Assembly: GCF_024435355.1 (NCBI RefSeq)
Contig: NZ_JAMJWG010000001.1
Span: 310,001 to 374,000 of the forward strand
Length of the DNA: 64,000 nt
Origin: Streptomyces odontomachi
GTDB taxonomy: Bacteria > Actinomycetota > Actinomycetes > Streptomycetales > Streptomycetaceae
Direction of reading: 5' to 3'
Of this stretch, positions 14,475 to 24,344 are shown piece by piece. A program made the position numbers and the translations under genes. How positions within the stretch are numbered: the first letter of the stretch is position 1; the number at the start of each line of letters is the position of its first letter. Under the pieces are notes generated by a model. That model searched no databases. It saw nothing but the letters and a program-made list of their open reading frames with translations, and was not told the origin of the DNA.

Positions 14475-17285
14475 GTGGTGGGGCGCGACGACGGGCAGGA
14501 GCAGCTGTCGGTCCGATTACTCGGGCCGCTGAGGGCACGCATCGGTGCACGGGAACCGGCGCTGGGGCCGCCGTTGCAGCGCGCCGTCTTCGCCGTGCTC
14601 GCCGTCCGCTGCAACCAGGTGGTGTCCAGCAGCGAGCTGATCGACGCCGTCTGGGGCGAGGATCTGCCCGGGCGTCCCGAAGGCAGCGTGCACACCTATG
14701 TGGCGGGCCTGCGGCGCGTCCTGGAGCCGGGACGTCCGCGCCGTTCCCCGGGCCGCTATCTCCAGTCGCACGCCTCGGGCTACCGGCTCAGCGTGCCGGG
14801 TGAGGCCGTCGATCTCGTCCGGTTCCAGCAGCTCAGGGACGAGGGTCGCCGGGCGTGGCAGGCCCGGCGCGCGGCCGTCGCCGAGCGGCTGTTCGGCGAG
14901 GCGCTGACGTTGTTCGACGGGATGGTGCTGGGCGGTGTGCCGGGGCCGTTCGCGCAGACGCAGCGCAACTGGCTCGCGGAGGAGCGGCAGTCGCTGGCCG
15001 AGGACCGGGTCGACGTGCTGATCGCCCGCGGCCGGTACGACGAGGCGATCGCCGAGGCCCGGCTTTCGACCGGCGAACAGCCGCTGCGGGAGCGGCCCTG
15101 GGCGCAGCTGATGCTGGCGCTGTACCGCGCGGGACGGCAGTCGGAGGCGCTGGTGGCGTACGAGCGGGCCCGTGCCGTGTCGGTCGAGTGGCTGGGCCTT
15201 GATCCGGGGCCGCTGCTGGCCGGGGTGCGGCAGCGGATTGTGACGGCCGACCCCGGGCTGCTCACGGATGCCACGGGCGGGCCGGAGCCGGAACCGCAAC
15301 CGGAGCCGGCCGCGGCGGAGGAACGCTGGGTCAACCTGCCCCGGGACACCGGGTTCTTCCAGGGGCGGACCCGCGAGCTGGCTCGGATCCTCGCTGTGTC
15401 GGACGGCGGGGTGTGCGCGATCGACGGCATGGCCGGCGTGGGCAAGACAACGCTCGCCGTCCACGCGGCGCACGCGCTACAGCAGTGGTATCCGGACGTG
15501 CGGCTGCACATCGATCTGCACGGGCACACGTCGGGCCGGCGGCCGGTGACCGCGGCGGCGGCGCTGGAGAAGCTTCTGCTGGCGGTGGGCGTGCCGGGCG
15601 ACCGTATCCCTGCGCAGGCCGACGACCGGGCCGCACTGTGGCGGTCCAGGATCGCCGGTCGGCGTGCGCTGCTGGTGCTGGACAACGCGGTGGACGCGGG
15701 CCAGGTGCGACCGCTGCTCCCGGGTTCCCGCGACTCCCTGGTGCTGGTCACCTCGCGGCGCAGGCTGTCAGGGCTCGACGCGGGCGAGTCGCTGAGCCTT
15801 CAGGTGCTGCCGTATGCCGACGCGGTGGCCCTGTTCTCCGCGGTGGCCGGCAAGGAGCGGGCTGCGGCGGAGCCCGAGGCGACCGGCGCTGTCGTACGGG
15901 CCTGCATGCTGCTGCCGCTGGCCGTGCAGATCGCCGCCGCCCGGCTGCGGCACCGCCCGGCGTGGAGCGTGGCGCATCTGCGCCGGCGGCTGGCCGACGA
16001 GGAACGCATGTTGGACGAGTTGACGGCCGAGGACCGCAGCGTCGCGGCGGCCTTCTCGCTGTCGTACCGGTCGCTGGACGCCGCGCGGCAGCGGATGTTC
16101 CGGCTGCTCGGCCTGTTCCCAGGCGCCGAGATCGGCCTGCCCGCGGCCACGGCGCTCGCCGCGACCGACGCCGCGCGGGCCGACCGGCTGATGGAGGACC
16201 TGGTCGACTCCCAGCTGCTGGACGAACCGCGCCCCGGCCGCTACCGGCTGCACGACCTGCTGGGCGTCTACGCGGCCCGCGAGTGCACCCGCACGGAAGC
16301 AGCGCAAGAGCGGCGGGCGGCGCTGGCGCGGCTGCTGGACTTCTACCTGGCCACGGTGGACGGCGCCGAGGACCTACTGCGGCCGCAGCGGCTCGACCGC
16401 GCGGACGCAGCCGCGGCCGGGGCCGGCGAGGTGTTCGAGGACCGGGCGTCGGCACTGGCCTGGCTGGACGCGGAGCGTGGCACTTTCGCGCCCCTGATCC
16501 GGGTCGCCGGCCGGGACGGCCACCACCGACACGCCTGGCAGCTGGCCCGCTGCCTGTGGGGGTTCTTCGAAACACGGGGGCACTGGGCGGACTGGATCGT
16601 CTGCCACGAGCTGGCTCTGCCCAGCGCCAGGCTGCTCGGCGACCGGCTGGCGGAGGCGCGCCTGCTGGTCGGTCTCGGTGTCGCGCAACACGACCTGCGG
16701 CAGTACGAAGGCGCGGTGGACCACTACCGGTCCGCGCTCGCGCTGATGCGTGAGATCCGCTTCCGCGAGGGCGAGGCGGGGGTGCTGACCAATCTCGGCA
16801 ACACCTTGCGCCGGATGGGCCGGCTGCCGGCGTCCATCGACTGCCAGGAGCAGTCCCTACAGATCTGCCGGGCGATCGGCGACCCGGCGGGCGAGGCCAT
16901 TGCGCTGGCCAACCTCGGTGAGCTGTACCGCGATGCGGGGCTGGCGGCGCAGAGCGTCAGCGCGCAGGAGCAGGCGCTGACGATGTTCCGCAAGACGGGC
17001 GACCGGCGGATGGAGGGCAGCGTGCTGGACGGCCTGGCCCGTACCCATCTCGCCATGGACAGTGTGGAGCCGGCCCTCGCGTACGGCCGGGAGGCGCTGG
17101 AGTGCCGCCGTTCGTGCGGCGACCGGTCGGGCGAGGCGGAGACGCTCGACTGCCTCGGCGGCATCCATCTGCGCGACGGCCGGCCCGACCTGGCGGACCG
17201 CTTGTGGCGGGAGGCACTGGCCCTCGCACAGGAGCTGAACGCCCCGATCGCGGCGGACATACGGCAGCGGCTTGCGACGCTCTGA
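14475..17285 (+). CDS. AfsR/SARP-type regulator with NB-ARC and TPR domains
   Basis: This 936-residue regulator has three parts. An OmpR-like DNA-binding domain (about 10-95, ending YLQSHASGYRLSV) with the bacterial transcriptional activator domain (about 100-250) forms the SARP module. An NB-ARC ATPase follows, with Walker A GMAGVGKTT near residue 317 and Walker B-like RRALLVLDNAVD. Degenerate TPRs occupy about 660-930. Such proteins activate antibiotic clusters in response to ATP/ADP state. Codon 15 is TTA (14517-14519), indicating bldA dependence. GTG at 14475 or 14478 both follow GGGGAGG. No biosynthetic genes adjoin it, so its targets may lie elsewhere or in the 4.6-12.4 kb cluster. Confidence 0.9.
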   Translation: MVGRDDGQEQLSVRLLGPLRARIGAREPALGPPLQRAVFAVLAVRCNQVVSSSELIDAVWGEDLPGRPEGSVHTYVAGLRRVLEPGRPRRSPGRYLQSHASGYRLSVPGEAVDLVRFQQLRDEGRRAWQARRAAVAERLFGEALTLFDGMVLGGVPGPFAQTQRNWLAEERQSLAEDRVDVLIARGRYDEAIAEARLSTGEQPLRERPWAQLMLALYRAGRQSEALVAYERARAVSVEWLGLDPGPLLAGVRQRIVTADPGLLTDATGGPEPEPQPEPAAAEERWVNLPRDTGFFQGRTRELARILAVSDGGVCAIDGMAGVGKTTLAVHAAHALQQWYPDVRLHIDLHGHTSGRRPVTAAAALEKLLLAVGVPGDRIPAQADDRAALWRSRIAGRRALLVLDNAVDAGQVRPLLPGSRDSLVLVTSRRRLSGLDAGESLSLQVLPYADAVALFSAVAGKERAAAEPEATGAVVRACMLLPLAVQIAAARLRHRPAWSVAHLRRRLADEERMLDELTAEDRSVAAAFSLSYRSLDAARQRMFRLLGLFPGAEIGLPAATALAATDAARADRLMEDLVDSQLLDEPRPGRYRLHDLLGVYAARECTRTEAAQERRAALARLLDFYLATVDGAEDLLRPQRLDRADAAAAGAGEVFEDRASALAWLDAERGTFAPLIRVAGRDGHHRHAWQLARCLWGFFETRGHWADWIVCHELALPSARLLGDRLAEARLLVGLGVAQHDLRQYEGAVDHYRSALALMREIRFREGEAGVLTNLGNTLRRMGRLPASIDCQEQSLQICRAIGDPAGEAIALANLGELYRDAGLAAQSVSAQEQALTMFRKTGDRRMEGSVLDGLARTHLAMDSVEPALAYGREALECRRSCGDRSGEAETLDCLGGIHLRDGRPDLADRLWREALALAQELNAPIAADIRQRLATL

Positions 17286-17409
17286 GGAGCGGAATTCCGG
17301 CCTCTCGGCCCGCGTCGTCGTCGGCGGGCGGCGGGCGGACGCAGAAGCGAATCGTCCTTGAAATCCGCCACCTCTTTCGGAGGCGCCGCAGAGCCGTCGT
17401 CGCTCTGGC

Positions 17410-18372
17410 TCACCCCAGCGCGTGCATGGAAGCGGTGACGTAGGCGTCCAGCCGCTCCTCCACGGCCCGCGTCGTCAGCTCTGCCCTCCCCGCCTCCCGC
17501 CACGGCTTCGCCACCAACTGCACTTCTTCTGAGAACGCCAGTGCGTCCCTCACCCGCCAGTACAGCCGCTCGCTCGCGGCCGCGGCCAGCATCCCGCCGG
17601 CCTCCTCATACGCCGCAGCGAACCGCAGACCCCACGCCGGGCCGTGCAGCATCGCGAGATTGGTGGCACAGTGCGCGACATCGAGGTCCGCCGGGCCCCA
17701 GGATGTCCCCGCCCAGTCGACGACGCCGCTGATCCGGGGACCTGCCGGGCTCGGGGGCGACACATCGAACAGCACGTTGCCGGGCTGGAAGTCCCGGTGC
17801 AGGAAACGCCCTTCGTAAGGCGGCGGGGGCTTGCGGATCAGGTCGATCGCCGCGGTCCATGCCGCCGTGTCTGCGCCCTTCGGAGTCACGACGGTTTCGG
17901 CAGTCGTCAACGTCACGAACTTCCTGGGCCGCTCGGCGGGACGCAGTGCATGGATCGCCACGAGTTGACGGGCCAGCAGAGGGACTCGCGTCTCCAATCC
18001 CTCGTCGTCGAGGACCGTCCGGCCCGCCAGATGCGTCATGAGGAGCGACGGATACTCGCAGTGCTCGGCGGTCGGATCGACGGCAACCAGTCCAGGAGCC
18101 GGCACGCCGGTCTCCGCGAGCAGGGTCAGGGCGCCGGTCTCCCTGAGCAGCGAGTCCTCGGCGTGCTCCACGAAGAACGGGTCGACGTAGGTCCGCAGCA
18201 CCAGGTCGCGGGTGCCTCCATCGCGCGTGCCGATGGTCAGCCGCCGCATTTCGGCGGTGACACCGCCGTGCAGCGCCTCGATGGCGACGATCCGTTCGCC
18301 GGCGTCCAGGTGCCGACTCACCCAGGCCAGGGTCAACGGCCGGAGGGTCCCCGCCTCATCGTCATGTGTCAC
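17410..18372 (-). CDS. Aminoglycoside-phosphotransferase-family kinase
   Basis: This 320-residue protein has the APH/choline-kinase fold, with the catalytic loop FLHRDFQPGNVLFD (HxD...N) and the metal-binding VVDWAGTSWGPADLDVAH. The N-terminal lobe contains LHGGVTAEMRRL and a lysine-poor strand DLVLRTYV, so ATP anchoring may be unusual. Family members phosphorylate aminoglycosides, other antibiotics or small alcohols; the substrate is not predictable here. It is convergent with the SARP gene, and the 124 bases between them hold only a weak inverted repeat. It starts at the ATG at 18372. Confidence 0.8.
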   Translation of the reverse strand: MTHDDEAGTLRPLTLAWVSRHLDAGERIVAIEALHGGVTAEMRRLTIGTRDGGTRDLVLRTYVDPFFVEHAEDSLLRETGALTLLAETGVPAPGLVAVDPTAEHCEYPSLLMTHLAGRTVLDDEGLETRVPLLARQLVAIHALRPAERPRKFVTLTTAETVVTPKGADTAAWTAAIDLIRKPPPPYEGRFLHRDFQPGNVLFDVSPPSPAGPRISGVVDWAGTSWGPADLDVAHCATNLAMLHGPAWGLRFAAAYEEAGGMLAAAASERLYWRVRDALAFSEEVQLVAKPWREAGRAELTTRAVEERLDAYVTASMHALG

Positions 18373-18707
18373 CGTGCCACCTCACCATCCGGGCGGCGGC
18401 CCGCGCAAAACCTTTGTCGGATGCGATGGCAACTCGGCTACCCGGGCGGGCAGCAGGGCACCGGTCTGCTGGGTGAACATGTCGCCGATGGCCCGGCGTG
18501 GCGAGAGTTTGACCCCGGCCCGCCGTTGTGGCGCGGTCGGCCGTCGTGGTGGCACCGCTTCGAGTCCGTGGTGGACGCGTGCCGTCCGGTGTTGCGGGTG
18601 CGATCAGGCAGTTGGCTCAGCCTCGGTGCCGGAACAGGCTTGTCCAGGTGCGCCCGGCAGTCCAGTATGAACGCGTTCAGTTGCCTTCCTCGCCCTGGAG
18701 TTTCCCG
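18373..18707. other. Gene-free stretch
   Basis: These 335 bases separate the divergent kinase and methyltransferase genes. Frames here are open but have no start site or recognisable family, so nothing can be supported except the Shine-Dalgarno GGAG at about 18696-18699 for the following gene. It may hold an eroded gene. Confidence 0.4.
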
Positions 18708-19493
18708 ATGGGCTTACGTCCGCAGCGCCAGGTCGATTCCAGTAGAGCGCACCCGGCCCGTGTCTACGACTGCCTGCTGGGCGGCAAGGACAACTATCCG
18801 GTGGACCGGGAGCTGGCCAAGCGAGTACCCGGCTTCTTCCGCGATGCCGCACGGCAGAACCGGGCTTTCATGCACCGTTCCACCGCCTGGATCGCCCGCG
18901 TCGGCATCGATCAGTTCCTCGACATCGGTACCGGTATCCCCACCACGCCCAATCTTCACCAGGTCGTCCAGGGCGTCAATCCCAGAGCCCGCGTTGCGTA
19001 CGTCGACAACGATCCCCTCGTCATGCGCCATGCCGAAGCGCTCCTCACGAGCGCGCCCGAGGGGGCGACCGATTACATAGAAGCAGACGTACGCGACACC
19101 GCCCGGGTCTTGGAACATGCCCGCACTTTCCTGGACTTCGACCGGCCGATCACCCTGTCGCTCGTCGCGCTGCTGCATTTCATACTCGACCAAGAGGACC
19201 CTTACGGCATCGTCCACGCACTCGTGGAAGCGCTGCCCTCCGGCAGCCACCTCGTGCTGTCCCACACCAGCCTCGAGCTCTATCCGCAGTATGCGGAGCA
19301 GGTGGCCAGGACCTACAACAGCCAGATCCCGACCCAGTCCCGGACCCGCGCCGAGATCACACGCTTTTTCGACGGCCTCACCTTCGTAGGGCCCGGTCAC
19401 GGTGTGGTGACCGCGCCGGAATGGTTCACGGGCGACGACGCGCCACCCCGGGAACCGAGCGCGGTCTACGTCGGTGTGGCGGTCAAGCGGTAG
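18708..19493 (+). CDS. SAM-dependent methyltransferase of the DUF574 type
   Basis: This 261-residue protein belongs to the large actinobacterial S-adenosylmethionine methyltransferase family PF04672. The diagnostic parts are ARVYDCLLGGKDNYPVDRE near the N-terminus, QFLDIGTGIPTTPNLHQV (SAM motif I), RVAYVDNDPLVMRHAEALL and ITLSLVALLHFI. Dozens of copies occur in Streptomyces genomes, several next to regulators, and their substrates are mostly unknown. The ATG at 18708 follows GGAG by eight bases. It stands alone; no operon partner is evident. Confidence 0.9.
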   Translation: MGLRPQRQVDSSRAHPARVYDCLLGGKDNYPVDRELAKRVPGFFRDAARQNRAFMHRSTAWIARVGIDQFLDIGTGIPTTPNLHQVVQGVNPRARVAYVDNDPLVMRHAEALLTSAPEGATDYIEADVRDTARVLEHARTFLDFDRPITLSLVALLHFILDQEDPYGIVHALVEALPSGSHLVLSHTSLELYPQYAEQVARTYNSQIPTQSRTRAEITRFFDGLTFVGPGHGVVTAPEWFTGDDAPPREPSAVYVGVAVKR

Positions 19494-19659
19494 TTCCAGC
19501 CGCCCCGGCCGCGTGGCTGAGTCGCAGGTGCAGACGCCCGTATTCCCCGTTCGGGTTCTCCTTCGCCCGGGCGCACCACCAGGCGGCGGACACAGCAGCC
19601 ATGGGCGTGAGTGGTTGAATGGGGATGCGCTGGTCTGAGGGGCGCTGCATACTCGGCGC

Positions 19660-20160
19660 ATGGCCTTGCCCTCCGGTCGGTTCCGGGACCCGCGCAGCAC
19701 GGAGTACGACTACATCAGCTCGATCGTCGTGCGATGCCCCGGTTGCGCGAAGGCCGCTCGTGTCGTGCCGGCGCCCGAAGGCCCCGACCCCCGGGGACGG
19801 ATGTTGTTCAGGCCGCGACGTCTGGTCTGCCGTGGTTGCGGACTGTCACGGGTGTGGAGCGGCCGCCGTGTCACGTTCTCCCGTGGTACAGCTCAACCCG
19901 CGACGGATCCGTACTTCGGCATGCCGCTGTGGCTCCAGGTGGAGACCCGCCACGGGTGGTTGTGGGCGTACAACCTCGAACATCTCGACCTGATCCGCCG
20001 TTTCGTCCAGGCGTCGCTGCGCGAACGAGCGCCCTGGTACGACACCGGACAGAAGATGACCCTGGTGGCACGCCTTCCGGCCTGGATCAAGCGGGCGCAG
20101 AACCGAGACGAGGTCCTGCGTGCCGTCAGCCGGATCCACGCGTCGCTGATCGCCGCGTGA
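19660..20160 (+). CDS. Conserved zinc-ribbon hypothetical protein
   Basis: This 166-residue cytoplasmic protein starts with a four-cysteine ribbon (CPGCAKAARV and, 25 residues on, CRGCGLSRVW) and continues with YFGMPLWLQVETRHGWLWAYNLEHLDLIRRFVQASLRER, a pattern found in an uncharacterised actinobacterial family annotated as TFIIB-type zinc-ribbon proteins. The ATG at 19660 has no Shine-Dalgarno sequence; CATACT lies six bases upstream, so a leaderless message is likely. No function can be given. Confidence 0.7.
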   Translation: MALPSGRFRDPRSTEYDYISSIVVRCPGCAKAARVVPAPEGPDPRGRMLFRPRRLVCRGCGLSRVWSGRRVTFSRGTAQPATDPYFGMPLWLQVETRHGWLWAYNLEHLDLIRRFVQASLRERAPWYDTGQKMTLVARLPAWIKRAQNRDEVLRAVSRIHASLIAA

Positions 20161-20327
20161 GCCCTCCTACCTTCGCGTCCCGGTCCCTGATGAGGTGAGG
20201 AACGCTCCGCGGTTTCGACGTGCGTCGATCAGCTCCTTTCCGTCCGGGGACTTCGTGGGTTTCCGCATGACAGTCGTGCTGGCGTCGCATTCTTCACCGA
20301 GGGCGCGTACATCGAGGGTGCTGCCCG

Positions 20328-22195
20328 GTGGACAGCCAGAGCCTGATCCGGAACGGCCGCCCCTGGATTCCCGTGATGGGCGAGTTCCACCTCAGCCGTT
20401 ATCCGGCCGGCGAGTGGCGGGAGGAGCTCCTCAAGGTCAAGGCCGGCGGCATCGACATGGTGGCCACCTACCTGTTCTGGAACCAGCACGAGAACGAGCG
20501 CGGTACGTACCGGTTCGACGGCGACCTGGACGTCCGCCGTTTCGCGCAGCTGTGCGGCGAGGTCGGCCTGACGCTGGTCGTCCGCCTGGGCCCCTGGTCC
20601 CATGGCGAGTGCCGCAACGGCGGGCACCCGGACTGGCTGAGCGAGGTCGACTGTACGCCGCGCACGAACGACCCCGCCTATCTCGCGCTGGTCGAGCCCT
20701 ACTACCGGCGCATTGCCGAGGAACTGCGCGGGCTCCTGCATGACGACGGCGGGCCGATCGTGGCGTTCCAGGTGGAGAACGAGCTCTACGACCAGCCCGA
20801 GCATCTCGCCACGCTTCGCCGCCTGGCTGAGGACCTGGGAATGCATGCGCCGCTGTGGACGGCGACCGCCTGGGGCGCGGCCGACCTCCCGCACGACACG
20901 CTGCTGCCGCTGTACGGCGGCTACCCCGAGGCCTTCTGGGAAGACGCCCAGATCGGTCCGGCACGCGAGATGCGCCGCCACTTCTTCTTCACGCCGATCC
21001 GTGACGACCACGCCATCGGCGCCGATCTGCGCACCGCCGTGGGCACCGGTACCCGGTCCGACACCGGTCGCTACCCGTATGCCACCTGCGAGCTGGGCGG
21101 TGGCATGGCCATCGCCTACCACCGCCGTCCCCTCGTGCCGGCAGCAGACGTCACCTCGCTGGCCCTGACCAAGCTGGGCAGCGGTTCGGTCTGGCAGGGC
21201 TACTACCTGTACCACGGCTGCTCCCAGCGGACCGATCTCGAGGAATCCAACCAGGAGAGCCACGACACCGGTTACCCCAACGACCTTCCGCGCGTCACCT
21301 ACGACTTCCAGGCGCCGCTGGGCGAGTACGGGCAGGTACGCGCCGCCTTCCACGGCCTGCGGTTGCAGCATCTCTTCCTGCACGACTACGGAGCCGGTCT
21401 GGCCCGGATGCCGATCTCGTTGCCCGATACGGAACCCGGCTCGCTCGATGACCGGACGACGCTGCGGTGGTCCGTCCGCGCGGCCGGCGCGCAGGGCTTC
21501 CTGTTCGTCAACAACCATGAGCCGCACGTGACGCTGCCGGAGCACGAGGGCGTTCGGTTCCGCGTCCACCTCGGAGGCGACCGGAGCGTCACCCTGCCGG
21601 CTCAGCCGGTCACGGTGCCGTCCGGGGCGCACTTCGTGTGGCCGATCGGCCTGGACCTGGGCGCCGGGCTGCGGCTGGACTGGGCCACGGCCCAGCCTGC
21701 CACGCGCCTCGACGTCGAGGACACCACGCTCACCGTGCTCGTCGCCGTCGCCGGCATCCCACCCACGCTCGCGCTGCCCGCCGGCGTCCAGGTCGAGGGG
21801 CCTGCCCGGGTGGAGAACGGTCCCGAGGGCACGCTCGTAGAGGTGTCCGATCCGGGGACCGGGGCCTTGCTGACCCTGACCGGGGCGTCCGGCTCCGCGC
21901 AGGTCCTGGTGCTGTCGCACGAAGAGGCGCCGCAGCTCACCAAGGTGACGTCTTCGGACGCGAACGCGTCGCCCTCAGCGGCGACCTGGTGCTGGTGGAC
22001 GGTGCCGAGCTGCGCCTGCACATCGCGTCCGCGGATCCGTCCATCGCCCTGCTTCCCGCACCGGCCGCGCTCCTCGGCCCGGGTGTCGTCCGGAGCGGCC
22101 CCGACGGCGCCTTCACCCGATGGTCGCTGGTGCCGCCACCGCAGCTGCCGCAGCCCACCCTGGAATCCCTGAACGATCAGGCGGTCACCGCCCCC
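20328..22195 (+). pseudogene. GH35 beta-galactosidase-like gene, frameshifted and truncated
   Basis: From 20328 the frame reads a glycoside hydrolase family 35 protein: PVMGEFHLSRYPAGEW, ATYLFWNQHE, VVRLGPWSHGECRNGG, the acid/base glutamate in VAFQVENELYD, and a likely nucleophile in ATCELGGGMA. Near 21945 the frame breaks: the continuation GDVFGRERVALSGDLVL is in the -1 frame, consistent with loss of one base. About 80 codons later, near 22195, it joins the middle of a sugar permease. The start (GTG) has only a weak ribosome-binding site, and the N-terminus may also be short. It probably once degraded galactosides taken up by the adjoining transporter. Confidence 0.8.
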
Positions 22196-22660
22196 GCCCG
22201 CACGCTGTGTTCGGGTTCGGCGGCATCGACTGGCTCGGCTCGCCCGGCTGGGCGCGGGTGACCGTGGTGATCCTGGTGCTGTGGCGCTGGACCGGCTACC
22301 TGACCATCTTCTTCCTCGCCGGCTTGCAGAACGTGCCGCGCGAGCTGTACGAGGCGGCGGCCATCGACGGCGCCGGACCGGTCGGCCGCTTCCGCAACGT
22401 CACGGTCCCCTGCCTGCGTCCGGTCACCGCCTTCGTCGCCGTCACCGTTCTCGTGAGTACGGCGCAGATCTTCGAGGAGCCGTTCCTGCTCACCCAGGGC
22501 GGTCCCGGCGAATCCACGCTGTCCGTGGCCATGTTCATCTTCCGCGCCGGCTTCCAGCGCCAGCAGCTCGGCTATGCGGCGGCCGCCGGAGTACTGCTCT
22601 TCGTGGCCGTGTTCGTTCTCGGCAGGCTCGCCATGCACCTGCTGGGGGTTGGAAGGGATG
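22196..22660 (+). pseudogene. Sugar ABC transporter permease (MalF type), N-terminal half missing
   Basis: The frame begins abruptly at FGFGGIDWLGSPGWARVTVV and contains the EAA loop ELYEAAAIDGAGPVGRF and two or three membrane helices of a MalF-like permease. Roughly the first half of the usual ~300 residues is absent, and the front joins the broken GH35 gene directly. This is a deletion junction rather than a simple frameshift. The end overlaps the start of the second permease, but the expected stop is also out of frame. Confidence 0.8.
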
Positions 22661-23532
22661 ACCGACGACCACCGCCCAGCACGCTGCCGAGCGCGCACCC
22701 CGCCGAGCCCGGCCCAGGGCCGGCCGCATCCTGCTGTACGCGTTCCTGGTCGCCCTGCTGCTCGTCTTCGCGCTGCCCCTGCTGTGGGCCGTCTCGTCCT
22801 CCTTCAAGAACCGCGGGGACATCTTCGGTTATCCACCCAGACTGTGGCCCTCGCCGGCGACACTGGCCAACTACCGGGGGCTGCTGGGCGGCAACCCGTT
22901 CTGGAGGTGGTTGCTGACCAGCACCGTTGTCGCGATCATCGCGACCGCAGCCTCCGTGGTGCTGTGCGCGCTCGCGGGCTTCGCCTTCGCCAAGTACCGC
23001 TTCCGGGGCAAGAGGATCCTGTTCAACACCATGTTCAGCTCGCTGGCGGTGCCGTTCGCGGTGATCGTCGTCCCGTTGTTCATCATGGTCGCCAAAGCAC
23101 ACCTGACCACGCCGTACTTCGCCCTCGTGGTCCCCTGGGTGGCGCCGGCGTTCGGCATCTTCATGATGCGGCAGTTCGCCGAACAGTCCGTCCCCGACGC
23201 GATCCTGGACGCCGCACGGGTCGACGGCTGCACCGAGTTCGGCCTCTTCTGGCGCGTCGTCCTGCCCCTGCTACGCCCCGCCCTCGGCGCTCTGGGCGTG
23301 TGGTCCTTCCTCAACAGCTACAACCAGCCTGATCTGGCCGCTCATCGTGATCAGCAACCCGGGCGACTACACCCTTCCGCTGGGCATCCAGGCCCTCTTC
23401 GGCGCGACCGGCCGCCAGTACCACCTGGTCCTGGCCGGCGCCGTGCTCGCCGCCATCCCGAGCCTGCTGGTCTTCTTCGTGCTGCGCAAGCAACTCCTCG
23501 AGGGTCTCACCGCCGGCGCCGTCAAGAGCTGA
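22658..23532 (+). pseudogene. Sugar ABC transporter permease (MalG type) with two frameshifts
   Basis: The ATG at 22658 opens a gene of normal length for MalG permeases, but the reading frame changes twice. Near 22664 an extra G separates the start from AQHAAERAPRRA and GRILLYAFLVALLLVFALP. Near 23326 an extra base separates VWSFLNSYN from LIWPLIVISNPGDYTLPLG. The EAA loop (ILDAARVDGCTEFGLFWRVVLPLL) and the C-terminal LLEGLTAGAVKS are otherwise intact. The inactivating changes could in principle be sequencing errors, but the neighbouring deletions argue for real decay. Confidence 0.8.
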
Positions 23533-23680
23533 CGCCGCACCCGCGGCCACCAAGGTCGTCCTACGCAAGCGGAGGATGCCCGTCACCCTGTCCCAGGGGC
23601 CCGTCACGCTCTCCATCGAAGCGTCCGCCGCGTCGGGTGCGGCGGTGTCGATGGACGGAGTCCCACTCGTGCGCCAGTAA
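23533..23680 (+). pseudogene. C-terminal fragment of an unidentified protein
   Basis: About 48 codons ending at TAA (23678-23680) read as beta-rich sequence, including KVVLRKRRMPVTLSQGPVTL and SMDGVPLVRQ. This resembles the last beta-sandwich domain of a secreted or carbohydrate-active enzyme. No start or upstream part exists because the permease gene ends immediately before it. I do not recognise the family. Confidence 0.4.
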
Positions 23681-23750
23681 CCCGCCGGACCGACCGCCCC
23701 GCCCGCCGCCCCGTCCGTCCCCCTCCCCGGCCAACCAGGAAGAAGGCACG

Positions 23751-24342
23751 ATGGCCTACACCCCCGTACCCCTGCCACCGCAACTTCCCGAGCGACTGAC
23801 CATCACCCTGTGGGACTTCACCTGGTACACCCGCACAGGACCGGGAGAACCGTTCGAGGATCTCGACCGCGTCTTCGACGAGGCCGTCGAACGCGGCTAC
23901 AACACCATCCGGATCTGCGCCATGCCGTTCCTGATCTTCGGTTCCGGCCTCTGCGGGGACATGGAGTTCGGCCCCCTCGGAGGCGAGTACGGGCAGGGCA
24001 CCCGCTGGTACGACGTGCGCCACCGCGTCCGCCTCGACCCCGGGGCCCATCTGCTGGACCTCCTGCGGGCCGCGCAACGCCACAACGTCTTCGTCATCCT
24101 CTCCAGCTGGGAGTACCAGCAGAGCAGCTCCTTCGCCGGCGATCGCCGGTGGTTCGACGCGCTGATGGCGGTCAGGCCCGAAGACCGGCCGGTCCGTCTC
24201 GCCGACGCCTTGGCGGACCTCTGGGAACTGGCGGAGGCCGAAAGGCTGGCGGACGTCATCGCGTTCGTCGAACTGCACAACGAGGTGCAGGGCGGCTACC
24301 TCACCGAGGACCTCCCCGGACGCGAGACGGCCGTGGTGGAGC
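23751..24342 (+). pseudogene. Cellulase-like glycoside hydrolase, truncated after about 197 codons
   Basis: The ATG at 23751 follows AAGAAGG and begins a protein of the actinobacterial cellulase-like family that accompanies sugar ABC transporters: LTITLWDFTWYTRTGPGEPF, YNTIRICAMPFLIFGSG, LSSWEYQQSSSF and FVELHNEVQGGYL, the last probably including the acid/base Glu. Homologues are about twice this long. After GRETAVVEL the sequence runs into the end of an ABC exporter gene on the other strand (about 24342), so the C-terminal half was deleted. The hybrid frame continues to 24494 but is not protein-like. Confidence 0.75.
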
Positions 24343-24344
24343 TG

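Noticed and set aside
17308..17329. GCCCGC/GCGGGC inverted repeat as terminator of the SARP gene
   Set aside because: The stem is only 6 bp with a 10-base loop in very GC-rich sequence; such pairs are expected by chance.
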